From Nematostella vectensis (lineage: Eukaryota > Cnidaria > Anthozoa > Actiniaria > Edwardsiidae), in contig NC_064035.1 of NCBI RefSeq assembly GCF_932526225.1, positions 12,654,566 to 12,718,565 of the forward strand: a stretch of DNA of 64,000 bases. Reading direction: 5' to 3'. The notes beneath the pieces were generated by a model. That model saw only the letters and a list, made by a program, of their open reading frames with translations, had not been told where the DNA came from and ran no database searches. The translations under genes and the position numbers were made by a program. Positions 12,001 through 24,600 of this stretch are shown here, one piece after another (the first letter of the stretch is position 1; the number at the start of each line of letters is the position of its first letter).

Positions 12001-15000
12001 TTTCTTAGTACATGGGATACTTGGGATTTGTACATCATGAAGGTCACTACTCCACTATGTATATCAATTAAAAAAAAACAAGAGAGGAGTTAAGACAACA
12101 GTTCCCTAAGACTCACATCATCTGGAGGTGGAGCACTAGTTTCACCAAAATCCCCATCTAGAAGATCATCATCTCCCTCATTGTTGTTGTTTGACTGAGC
12201 AGCCAAGTTGCCAGCCCTTCTACCTTGTCTTATTTCCTTCAACAAGATCCATAATTCATACAATAGGTAAGTGGAGAAACTTAATCAATGGGTGAATAAA
12301 ATGCTATACTACTTATATTTAACATTGATCATATCAATTTTTGTCTGTGAAAGAGATGTTAGTCAAGAGCAGATTTATTAAAGTTGTCAAATGAATTTAA
12401 ATACAAAATCACAGTATGGAAAGTTCATATTGAAGAAATGGATCTAAAAGAGATAGAAGGAAAAACAGGTTCTTCAAGAGAAGAATGAATAAGAAATTGA
12501 TGACAAATACCACATCCTTATGGAAATCATGAGGGTCATCTGAGCTTTGTCCAGCATCACCATCCCTGTCTTCAGAACTTTCAAGAAATCCTTCAACAGG
12601 CTAAAGGGTTTAGAAATAGAATTGGGAAAGAAATGCAGAGTAAAGAATGATAGAGAAGAAATGAAAGGAGGATGTTGTTTAACAAGATGCAGTGAAAACA
12701 TATGTGACCACAAATTAAGAAAAGAAACCCAACAACCAAGCCACAAAGCAGTCTGTTATGTATTCAAAAACAGGAAGTGAAAGCAAGTAGCCAGCAAACT
12801 TCAGCCTATTTTTTATATTTTAACCCAAAGCCTGCTTTGATATTGAAAGAATTAAATTGATACAGAATTGAAGAATATGCATTCACATTCTACACAAGTT
12901 TTATTTTCCAATTACCAGCTGCTCATCCTAATCCTGTTTAGTTACCTTTTATTTATAAAATCTTCATGTCAATTCACACAAATTTCAATTCTTGTTTTTA
13001 GAAATTAAGTGATTCCCATATTCTTTGAAATAAGCTTTGTTGTCATGGGAAAGAGTTTGCTGCTTCCAATTTGTAACATGCGTTGGTAAAAGAAATGTTG
13101 CGATTAAAATAATATTGGAATTACTAAATCCTGTCTTTGAGTGAAATACAGTACAGTATGGGAATCTCACAATAATATCATATATCATGAATAGTTATTT
13201 TAAGAAGGTAAAAACTTCATCAGAGAAACACATAGCTTAAAAAATTCTGCGACCATACAGTAAGACATAGGTTATATCTTATGAACATTTATATTTACAG
13301 CAACATTCTTTTTAAATATGCATGAAATAAAAAAAAATCAAGAAATTATAAAAGTAAGCTTTAGCTTGGAATGAGTGTCAGCGATGAGCACCTTATTTCT
13401 AAGTGTCACTCATCATATATTAAACATTTAGTATGATTTCTTTATCAAATGTTTTTATGTCAATTTTATGATACCTTAGCCATTTCAAACTCTTGTCCTT
13501 GTTGAAGTTTAAGGTTACCAGGCAAGTTGATGTTAGCCAATACTTGGGTCCACTCAGACAATTGCTGTTTACCAGTTACCTTTCTAAGAATGAGCAATAA
13601 CATGCATTTGTCTTAAAAGCAGTCTTAAAACAGTGCAACCAAAAAACAATTTGCAACCAAAATAAACATGCAGCCAAATGCTCCTTAAAATAAAACAAAA
13701 AACTAAAAAGAACATCTTTCATATTTACTGTTATAGCCTTCCAAATTGCATTATCAAGGTTTATGCCAAGAGGCCTCTTTTCTCTGTATTTCGCTGGGCT
13801 CTCTACGCTAGCCCAATGAAATACAGAGAAAAGAGGCCTCTGCTAGCATTATGTCATTTTAAATGTCATAATTTTACATTTAGTTATTTATTTTTAAGCC
13901 CAGTGTCTTCACTTGGTGCAATATCAATTTTTTTTTTAATGTGCCCATTCTCATGAATTCATACACAAATAATCAATCAGGTATTATAGAGTGGTTTTTA
14001 AAAACCAGTGAAATACTTTTTAGTTTATTTAGTACTAATACACTGTAATGTCTTTGTTTTGTTGCACGGGATTTCGAAAACCACTCTACCATGTATCGAG
14101 TATTTTTACTTTATTTGGTATATAAGTGGTATTTAGTATTTATGTGGCATTGTTAAACATTCATACATGAAAACATGAACATACAGGTCTAGTACTGCCA
14201 GCTAGTACACAGTTGCCAGTTTTAAAGTTGTTACCTATAACAACAAATTTTTGTTAACAATAGACAGTGGCAGATCCACTCATTTTCGCCTAGCTTGTGG
14301 GGATGCCAAATGACTTACAGGGGTGATAACCTAAGAGGTTAACTTGAAGGGCGAACTTTATTTTATTTGGATTTCCAACTACTAGAGACTCAAATTCCTT
14401 TCTTTGCAAATAGCCTGTGACTAAAAAGGACACATTGCTGAAAAAATTTCACACGCACACATGTTTTTGTGACGCCACCTCTTTTGTATGCTACCCTAGA
14501 AATGTGTGCTGGAGAGATGTCCCTTCAACAATGTGTTCTTGTTAAGCTGGAGCTAGGGGGAGTTAGGGGGCTCAAAGCGTATGTTAGTCATGCTATGGGG
14601 CGATGTGAAAAGTCCAAAATGACTGAAAAGGAGACTACGGCATGTATTCCCAAAGAAAATTCTGTATGATGCTTTTTGCTCATATTATTTTCACTTGTGA
14701 AGGGTACATGTAAAGTTTATTTCCAGCCGCCACAGGCCTCATCAGACAAAATATTGGATTGCAAGCTCACAAAATCAAGCTGGAAATCAAGACTACATGT
14801 GGAGGCTACCAAAATCTGTTTTACTACCGCTAGATGATCTAAATAATAAGTTAAGTAAGTTAAACCATTCTTTAAATTTTGTATTCGCCGGTAATTCTAA
14901 ATAAAGATCTAAAATTTACAATCCCCAATAAAAATTAAGACCACACAAATCGAAGAATTTACATATCATGCACAGCAGGCTCATCCCAACAAAAATACAA

Positions 15001-15149
15001 AAACAAGAAACAGAATGAATGCGGGAAACAGAGACGTTTCAAAACCTCCCAAGACGACCAAAGTTCTGAAGTATCGCAAGTTAAAAAATCGTGCGTATTT
15101 CTATTTTGATCAGACATTCACTTACTCTCTTAGCTGGAAAGTCATCCAT
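9046..15149 (-). CDS. IFT43: intraflagellar transport protein 43 homologue
   Basis: IFT43 is a small subunit of the IFT-A complex, which drives retrograde transport in cilia. Eleven exons join in frame: 15149-15126, 13579-13475, 12600-12511, 12236-12117, 11442-11375, 11108-11076, 10984-10938, 10473-10401, 9643-9583, 9377-9315 and 9153-9046, giving 263 residues (human is about 210). Family hallmarks are the RRQGGWAD motif, then VIPDLEEVQEED with a following AAPP, then RVATYKELD, then DGDIDLKLLSNVLSPE, and the C-terminal WDWNRLFTEIASEL. The N-terminal third is acidic and poorly conserved, as in other IFT43 proteins. The start codon is the ATG of a short first exon (MDDFPAKR); this and the exon 2 acceptor are the least certain parts. 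For exon 9 the acceptor at 9644 avoids an in-frame stop that the upstream AG would bring in. The gene is head-to-head with CASC3, 514 bp apart, suggesting a shared promoter. Confidence 0.93.
9702..10280. mobile_element. MITE of about 580 bp in IFT43 intron 8
   Basis: Ends TGGGGCCGGCTGCACAAA and GTTTAGTGCAATGCCCCA are imperfectly inverted. The interior repeats GGATAA/TTATCC words many times (GGATAAGTTAT, GGATAACTTTT). Confidence 0.75.
11560..11790 (+). mobile_element. tRNA-derived SINE-like sequence
   Basis: A B-box GGTTCGATTCC lies at about 11630-11640, preceded by an A-box-like TGGCAAGTTTG, then a non-tRNA tail. It does not fold into a convincing cloverleaf by eye. It sits in IFT43 intron 4. 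Confidence 0.45.
13770..13858. mobile_element. palindromic element AGAGGCCTCTTTTCTCTGTA
   Basis: Two inverted halves of about 36 bp (AGAGGCCTCTTTTCTCTGTA and its complement) flank a short loop. A single half occurs at 7805-7850. It lies in IFT43 intron 1. Confidence 0.7.
13986..14091. mobile_element. 105-bp MITE, GAGTGGTTTT ends, copy 1
   Basis: Ends AGAGTGGTTTTTAAAA and TTTCGAAAACCACTCT are inverted. The interior (AATACTTTTTAGTT, ACTAATACACTGTAATGTC) recurs at 32988-33082. Confidence 0.75.
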
Positions 15150-15664
15150 GAATACAAAATCACAGGGTGAGAAACGCGATGAATGACGAAAAAATATGTG
15201 AAAAGATGCCTTCTTTCCCCCTAACGACCCATTACAACAACAGTCTTCGGTTGGACCCCAAGACGTCACGGCATTTTAACCCACAGGGTTCCCGTATATT
15301 GAGTTATCAACTTTTTTCCAAAAGCAAATGGTTTGGAGTTTATTTCAGAAAAACACAAATATTTCTTCGGCTCTAACCATATTCTTTATTTGGCTTGTAA
15401 CATCAACTTTCATTTTTAAAATGTTCTTTTTTTTGTGTGTTATTTTTTAAGAACCTGGTTGGGGCCTGAACTCCAGACACCATGCGCATTGTTCCTCACG
15501 CATCTAGAATTCAAGATGGCCGCCGACGCGTGTTGCATTTGAACCAAAGCATACCAATACAAATTGGCAGAAATTCCAGCTAGAATTCAACAATATACCC
15601 CAAGAGAAAAGGATATATGCTTTACAAAAAATAGTAGATTGAAGTTGTTTTGGAATTGTCGCCA
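15126..15664. promoter_or_regulatory. bidirectional promoter region IFT43 / CASC3
   Basis: The start codons of IFT43 (minus, 15149) and CASC3 (plus, 15664) are 514 bp apart with no other gene between. The region holds a YY1-like core AAGATGGCCGCC at about 15514-15525. Its ATG opens a nine-codon upstream ORF ending at 15542 on the CASC3 side. No TATA box is obvious. Confidence 0.5.
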
Positions 15665-18600
15665 TGAGCGGCTCTGAAGGGTCAAAAGCTGAAATCGCTG
15701 ATAACAGCGCTAAAAAAGATGAGGTAAGAACAAGAAGTGTAAACGCATACATTCCTACTATCTTCACTTCGTACATGCTAGAACTTCAGAGCTCTCATAA
15801 TTTTCTATAAATTGCACTGCTATAAACATAAAAATTTATGCAAAAGCAACGTGTAAAAAGTTCAGAACATAACAAACCGGCGTCTTGGTAAACACTTGCT
15901 AAACTTTTGCTACATTCTTTCACCTTCAACAATCTATTTATGCTTAGGCCCATGTCAGGGGCAAGTCCACGATTAATCGAGGAAAGTCCATGCTTACAGC
16001 AGGTTATCTTGTTTTAGAATATACAATATGAACGATTTCTGTGCCGGAATGCAATGGCATGTGTAAACACTGGTGGAACTTCCAGAAAAATCTCTACAAA
16101 GTAAATGCTAAGCTAAATTTCTGCCTCAATCAACATACATATAAACAACATTATACAATATTTCAAAGTTCCAACTGTTTGACTGTCTGAATGCTTTCCA
16201 TTGCTTGCATCTATACTCTGCACATGTATAACACTAAACATCTAAATTTTCCATCTGAATGGAGGGATACCAGCCCCATTTACCATACCCCCTGGAAGCA
16301 ACACTGCATGTATGCTGATTTATTGAATAATAATAAAAATAATAAAGGCTTGGGCCTTATTATAGTCAATTTTTTAATCAACATCATTATAATGCATCAC
16401 ATGTTTGACTTAATATCATCTTCACACTGTAGTTTGAGCCAATCCTTGATGTCTCAGAAGACTTAACTGAAGTAGAAGGAAAAGGATCAGAATCACAACG
16501 TTTGCCAGAGCAAGCACCAAGAGAGGAAGCTCAGAATAAAGGTAGGGTATCAACCAATGGCGAAGTACAGTTGATGTGACAATTAGTGAGCTGAGCTATA
16601 TAACTTCAGCAAATATCTTGATTTGTTTACTGTGGACAATTCTCTGGCATTTTTACAACAATGCAGGGACACTTAATCCAAGCAGCAACCCCAAAGCAGC
16701 GGGGTACTAGAGTACCCTTTTCAACTGTCCTATTCAAGAAAGCTCAGTTTTCTTTCTTTTTTTTATAACCTTGTGTAACTTTGACATTTTCAGACTTGGC
16801 ATTGTGCAAAATTTATCCATCTAATCATCGGATAAGTTATTTAGAACAGTGGATGTTTGGTTTTAATATTTTCAATTCACCCTTTTGGCGCTGATGAGTC
16901 ACCTGCGTCAAAGTCCAACAAATTGTAAACAACCCGCGAAAGTTTGGACAAGTGAAGAAGTGTGTGCTTTTGTACGAACAAAATGATGACTCATGGCACC
17001 TGTAGGAATAAATCTAGATTCCTGTAGTTATGAAAGACAAATGGCAATAGGGACCCTGTACTTTTCTTCCATTTTTCCAGGAGAGAAAAGAAAAACAGAA
17101 GACAAAAAAAATGAATAAAGTGGTGCAAACACAGAGATTCATTCAAGTGTGGCAAGGATATTACATACAGTACTGCTCTTGAACATGTGGACATACGCAA
17201 AATTGTTCGTGAAATTCGCGAACAACAATTTGCAAACAGTGTTCGCGATCAGCTGATGTTCGCGAACAGACCGGGAAAACCCTTTGACGAACGGGAACTC
17301 GTACCATGTAACCGAAAACTTACTGATACACACTTAAAATACATGCAGGAGTTCTGCAAGCACAAATAAGCTACGTTTTTTCATGCAGATTTGACAGTAT
17401 CAGGATTAGTAACAAAAAACCCTTGTTTAAGAGCGCGTCTTGTTAGAGGTAACACATCTAACAAGACGCTAGCGAAGACTTTTTAAACAGCTTGAAGCCA
17501 TTTATTTGACATGCCGATCACGATATCCTTCAAAGATATCTGAAAGTGTGAAAACTGCTAGTGAATACTTTTGAACAGCTGGAAGCCATTGATTTTACAA
17601 CGGCTTGTATTAGACACGGGAGAATTAGTTTTGGGAGGGAATGTTGATTGCTTGATATTATTCAAAGATTTTCGGATGTGTTAAAACTGCTAGCGAAGAA
17701 TTTTGAACAGTGGGAAGTCATATATTTGACAAAGCAAAGACTTGTACTAAACACGGGAGAATTAGTTTGAGGAGGAAATGCTGATCGCTTGATATTATTA
17801 GAAGATTTTCGATTGTGTGAAAACTGCTAGCCAATGCTTTTGAACACTGGGAAGCCATTTATTTGACAAAGACTTGTATTAGACACGGGAGAATAAGTTT
17901 GGTGAAGGAATGCTGATCGCTTGATATTCTTCGGAGATTTTCGAATGTGTGAAAACGGCTAGGGAATACTTTTGAACACTGGGTAGCCATTTTTTGACAA
18001 AGTTTATGTAAGTGAACAGGATGCTTTGCGAATTGTGCAACATTCCGTCGTTTTTTATTGTTTAAAAAAGTTTAAATGGCGAAAGTTTACTTAAAGCTGC
18101 ATTGTCACCAGTTCACTTCTGGAGGTCCGACGGAAACCTTGACCATTAAAAAGACAAAATAATCTATTAGAATCCGAGATATTTAACATGCCATCCGCTC
18201 TAAATTATCAATCACATCCTCGAAGAAACTTGCAATAGACACACTGCTTTCAATATTTTGAAATATTTTTCACGTTTTCGGTTAAACCAAAAATAAATAA
18301 CTTACCCTTGCTTGACCGACATCTGCAGATATAGGATCAGGATCATCTTCTGAGGTGCCATTTTCTCTGACAAAATGGAAGCTGCAAATATCACTTACTT
18401 GCCACACTTGAATGAATCTCTGTGTTTGTACCACTTTATTCATTCTTTCTACCTTCCTGTTTTTCTTTTCTCTCATGGAAAAATGGAAGAATAGTACAGG
18501 GTCCCTATTGCCATTTGTCTTTCATAACTGCAGAAATCTAGATTTATTTCTACAGGTGCCATGAGACAGAGACAATGCTTTGTTGTCCCCATTTTGTTCG

Positions 18601-21600
18601 TATGAAGCATACACTTCTTCACCACTTGTCCAAACTTTCGCGGGTTGTTTACGATTTGTTGGACTTTGACCCCATAAAACGCATGTGACTTATCAGTGCC
18701 TAAAGGGTGAATTGTTATCAACTCCCCACAAAAACAATAATGATTTATTAGATGTACCAGTAACTAAAGGAAATGATGTGGATGATGGTGAAGAAAGTGA
18801 AGAAGACAAGAAGGCTGTCGATCTACCAGGTAATGTGGGAGGTGATGGGGATGATGGTTCAGGAGGTGAAGAAGACAAGACTTCTGTAGATCTACCAACA
18901 AGTGCAGGTGATGAAGATGATGGTACAGGAGTTGAAGAAGACACAAATGCTGTAGATCTATCAAGAAGTGCAGGTGATGTAGATGAGGGTACAAGAGTTG
19001 AAGAAGACAAGAGTGCTGGGTCTGATGATTCGGATGATGAGTACTCTGAGGCTGACTCACAGTCAGATGACGATGATGTCCAGTCAGCTAGTGAAGAGGG
19101 CTCCGGTGCTGGCACTGGTTGTGAGAGTGATAACGAGAGCTCTGCTGAGGTAGTTTATTGTTTAATGCTTTCTTATGTACAAAAAACATTAAACCATTTA
19201 CTACTGGCATGTACCAGCCATAAGAAGTACACACAAGCCAAAAAAATAATAATAAATGCCAAATTAATACAGTGAGCTCAAGATATACAAGCATCAGTCT
19301 GGTATAATGGTCTTGAAAATATACATTAAATATTTAAGCGATGTGATAGAAACCACTGTTCCATCAAATAATAGCCCATGTTTTTAGACAAAGTTTAAAT
19401 TGAACAAGAAAAACATTGGAATTCCCCCTCTCTATTGAACAGTACTTGATAACACATCATCCTTTTATTCTTCCAGAGTGAAGATCAGGGGGAGTGGGCT
19501 TCAGCGGAGGAAGATGGTGCTGATACCAAGGACAGTGGTGATGAAAAGGTGATATGGAAATGCCTTCATTGGTATGAGAGACTGATTCTATATAAAGTAA
19601 TACCCTTGTATGAAGCACTTGTTGTATCCTGTGGTATCCTGTTAGCAAAACAATAAAAATAGGGCTGTGCTACTACAACAATTATTTACAACAGTCTTGA
19701 TAGTTTGAACTGTAAAGTATGTACAGCAAAATTTGAATGTGATTACTGTTATTACAAGAGTATCCGGTCATAAAGGCCCACACAAACTGTTGATAAATGG
19801 TATAAGAGTTTTTTTTTTAAACTAAAAATGAAGTTAAGAAATAAAACTCTATGGAGTTAGAGGAATTCAAACCCCTGATCTTAACGCACCCTAGGTGAAA
19901 GACCTAACCAGTCACTTTGCTCATGACAGCTAAGGATATGACTAAAATTAAAATTTGTCGCTGGTTGTATTGAGCTGTTAGAAAGGCCCTGTTAAGCCTG
20001 TTGAACTTCAGCTACATTTTCGAGACATAAAGCTAAAATATAAACCACACTACTGTTATACAATGTTGTGCAGGTAAAAAAAATATAAAAAAGCACAAAA
20101 ATTAACTAAATAAGCAGCAGCATGTTTTTGTACAAAAAATTGAATATGTTTGAGCCTCCAGAGAACCTCAATAAATCTATGCAACTTGACACATTTAAAG
20201 GCAGGGTTCAAAATAGCAGCCAGCTGCCAGTGATAGCTGGCTGTTTTTTGGGCTTTGCCAGCTCTTTCTTTCTGTATTCCCCTCATATTTTGAGTATGCA
20301 GGCTTTTTTTTCACCAAAATCCACAAAGCCGGCAAAATCTAGCAGATTTAAAAAAATTATTTTGAACCCTGTAAAGGAATCACATACGTGCAATAAAAAT
20401 AATGAAATACTTGAAATGTGAAGTGATAAAAAAAATGGGGTTTTAAAATACTGTATAAATTTGCTGCTCTTCCATAAAGATAACATACACTATCAAAATA
20501 TACATTAAAACATCCAAAAGTTTTTAAGCTGGCAAGTCAGTAAGGCTGCCTGTGAATAAATAACCTGGCAAGAACCAACTTTATATAGTGTCAGTAAATA
20601 CAAAATAATATAAGGAACTAGGAAAAGAATCTAAGTTCTTACACTTTGGTTTTAACTTTATGATTTCTCAGACAGATGAACCTCCCAAGAAAACAGACAC
20701 AGCAGACCCTGCCTTTGTTCCTAGAAGGGATACATTTTGGACACATGACGACAGATGGGCAGATATTCCTGATATTGACAGGTATAGTATGAATAGAAAT
20801 ACAGTTTAAAAGGGGTTTAACAAGAGAAGATGTTAAACTTACAAATTGTCCTTAAGAGGAAATATTTAGTATTCTCATACATTTTACTGTCAGTTTTTAT
20901 TTTTCATTGTACTGGGAGAACAGAAGAAATCTGATTTAGAATTTGATTTAGGAAGTTGAGCATTGCTAATTCAAGCGCAACATTACTGTTTTTCCCCATG
21001 AAATGATAATCTGATGAAACAAAAACCCAGAAAAAAATTTGCTCAAAAGTTGTGATTATACCTTTTCCATTCAGGAGAAAGCCACCCTCTAGAGCTCTGT
21101 GGGACAAAACAGGGGACAAATGGTTGCATGACAGATATGTTGAGGAGGAACAAGCCCCTAAAACAGCTGAAGAATTAGAGGTACTGTATGATTATAATTT
21201 TTTTATGTTTGGTATTGTAAAGAACCTTTAATTGCTCAAGTTCACCTATGTTTTTTTTTCTCAGCATCTCATTTTTAAAATGATTTTTAAACAATAATTT
21301 GTTATACATAAATAATTTTAAAAATATAATAAATAAGGAAATTTGCCTTGAAACCTTGGACCATACAATTGTTATTGTTCACACTTGATACAGAATTGAT
21401 ACAGTATATAAATTAATTTACAACAATATTTTTTTTATCACTAGTTCATTAATATTTAAAACAGTAAATAGAAAAAAATTATTACTGCACCTCTTGAATA
21501 AAGCAAATTATCAGGGGTTACAACTAAAATTATTTTTTTTCAGGAGTCCTCAAGAAATCTTAGAAGAAATGCAGGCAGGCGAGGGGGACGACGTAATTAT

Positions 21601-24600
21601 GACCTTAAGGAATTCATGACAGAGAACAGAAGATGGAAAACACAGTCAGACAGGGGGGGAAGAGCTCCACCCCAGAGAAGAGAACAAGAATATCATGACC
21701 AACAGGAGGAGAGGAATGAGGGTTATAGAAGAGGTGGTGGTAACCGGGAAAAAGAAAAAGGTCAGCGTTCTGATGATGGGTTTAGGAGAGAGACAAGGCA
21801 AAGAATAGAGGAGAGAAGGGAGGACAGTCCAAAGAACAGAGAGAGAAGAAGAGGCAGAAATAGAGAAGATTCCAGGGAAAAGGAGGTTGAGCATGAAGAA
21901 GCTCAGCCAAAACATAGGCAAAGAAGAACAAATGAATACAGAGAGGACTCAGGGGAAAGATTGGATGATCAGAACAAAAGAAGAAACCAAGATAGACAGC
22001 AAAACAGGAGAGGCGGAGAGTCAAGGAGAGATGATCATGGTAGAAGGAATAATAGAGAGAATAGTGGCCATGAGAACAAGGAAGAGTCATGGGCTGACCA
22101 AGAAGATGATAATCGAAGAGGTGGACGCCGCAGGCAGGAGAAAGAAGATGTAAATCATCAATTCAGAAATGAGAGAAATGCAAGAGAGAAGAGGGACTCA
22201 AGAGATAGAAGGGATAGGAAAGAAAGAACAGAGGAGGAACAAGACAAAGAAGTTAAAACTAGGTAAGCAAACTTTAAGGACCTCTCATTTATCTTTGTAT
22301 TTACATAGTAAAAAGTGTCTAAAGAGCCCTCCTCTACCACACCCTTGTTGCTGGTTTTATTCAACATTGGAAGATTAATTATGTTATATTTATGAAATTG
22401 TCATCTAAAAACGTTATGAAACTTTCATTTCCTAAATTCAATTTAAAATAATATCCAGGGCTGTCAAAACAAGCCGGCAATTGCTTGAGTTCCACAGGCA
22501 ACTTCATGATTTATCACCTCCTACTTTTTGTCTGATATTTAAAATGAATAATAGAGATAATTTTGCATCAGACCTCTCACAACCAGCTATATACTTTTTT
22601 AAGCGACCACCTACTTCAGCCCTGAATATCTTAAATACTTTCTTTTGTTGGGATGACAAAATATGTAGCAGCTGAAATTTGAATTTCTTTCTGTATCTGA
22701 ATAAGAACTTCTAGAATACACCAAAAACTGGAAATCGACTCTGCCAGGCAGAGTCCATTTCCAGTTTTTGGTGTATTCTATTCATTGTTCTGGTACGAGA
22801 TCGCGACAGTTTGGGCTTTTTGATTCTATTGAATAAGAACTTCTGATACAGAAAGAATTCCAGTAAGAATCTTCAGCCTTAACTGTCAAACACTTTTTTT
22901 TTTCAAAACTGGGTATTCTTAGAGAAGGCTTATTTATTGATTGCCCTACAGCATCTCCTCTATTGAACTATGTATCAATGCATGCGCAAGTTTAACGTGT
23001 ATGTCTTATACATAGAGAATCACCAGCAACCCAAAGTAAGAGTCGTGGCAGAGGAAGGGGCAGAGGAGGAAACCCAGAGATGAAAAAGTCCCGTAAAAGT
23101 GCTGCTGATTTTGCAAGAGACAGGGAGCTGGCAAGGAAGAAGGAGCAAGAAAAGCATGGCAGTGATTTTGAAGGTATCTATTAAACTTAGGTCCCTGTTA
23201 TGTTAGGTAGATACATAACCAATTGCTGTTTTCTCTAGTAAGCACATTTCTTTTTTCTCATATTAGATGCTGATGAGGAGGTTATTGTTGAGGAAGAAAA
23301 TGAGAAAGAGGTGCGTGCCTTTGCTGAATAATGTGATGAAAACCTCTTCAATGATGTCTTTTGTGCCTGAGCATAGCCAACCTTGGGCTGATGTTTGTGG
23401 TTAAAAAACATTCTAAATGTTCTTTCTCATGTTTGCTACATACATACTCTATATACTATATACATATGACAGCTACAATATCTTCCTTAATATTTATCAA
23501 CCCCAGATTTCCTAATTTTATTGAAAACATTTTAAATGTTTTTTTCTCATGTTTGCTACATGCATTGTCAACCTTGTTTAAGGACAGCTCTAACCATATA
23601 CATATGAGAGCTACAAAATCTTCCTTATTTATCAACCTCAGATTTCCTATCTTTTACAGTTCTGTTCATGCTCACACTTTGTCTTATTTCTATACTCTGA
23701 TCTTTGTTTCTTTTAGTCTGAACGTATCAAAGAGGAGAATGAAAATGTAGAGAAAGGTAAATAATGTACACTTAACCAGCTGTGATCATAATCAATATAC
23801 ACTAGTACCTATTATTACAATTAATATCCCTAACCACTAACAACAGGATAGTTGCCTTAAGACTCGGTTTCCATATGATATGGTTGCCCTGTGGCCTTTT
23901 AATCTACTATAGGTTATAAATGTGCTACTATGTTTTTAATATTTACCTATATTTGCCATATTGCAATAAACCATTAAAAGGTGAAAATGTGCCTTTTGTT
24001 TCCACTAGAACAAAGAACTGCATCTAAAGAGAAAACGGCTTCTGTTGGAAGCAAACCCAAGCGATACTCCTCCCAGAGACAAAGAGCATCACAGCCTCCA
24101 GCGCCAGCTGTTCCAGAAGTGTTCCCTGAACAGGCCATACCTGAAGGAGCCCAATATTACAACCAAATCGGTGAGTAAGGCTGTGCTACAGTCAGTTCAT
24201 CACAAGACAAAACACATACTGGAAAAGGGTTCTTCAAACGTATGAACTCTAACAAATGTTTCACTGGCCAGCACCAGCCAACCTCTCTCAACACATTGTT
24301 CAAGCAGCACCAGCATGGCTGGGCCAATGTCTTGAACCTGTCGCACCAGTAACTCCTCTGTATGCTAAGGACTTTAGAGCTTGTCATATTTGGATTAAAA
24401 ATCTGTAAAACATGTTCCAGATGTAAAACATGTTTCCACTATTTTTTTCACTCTAAGAATCGCAGTCATCATGGCTGCCCATTGGCTCAAACAAACTGTT
24501 TTTCAGTCAGTGGTATGTGGTACTTTTTATGGGCCTCATAAAATCATGCTAGAAATTCAGCCGATTCAATATACAGACAATGCAAACCGAGTGCTTTGCA

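Noticed and set aside
18693-19115. Minus-strand Ser/Pro-rich frame of 140 codons
   Set aside because: It is the antisense of the acidic repeat exon of CASC3.
21646-22090. Minus-strand hydrophobic frames (membrane-like)
   Set aside because: Antisense of the Arg/Glu-rich CASC3 exon 7; purine-rich coding DNA gives Leu/Phe/Ser-rich antisense.
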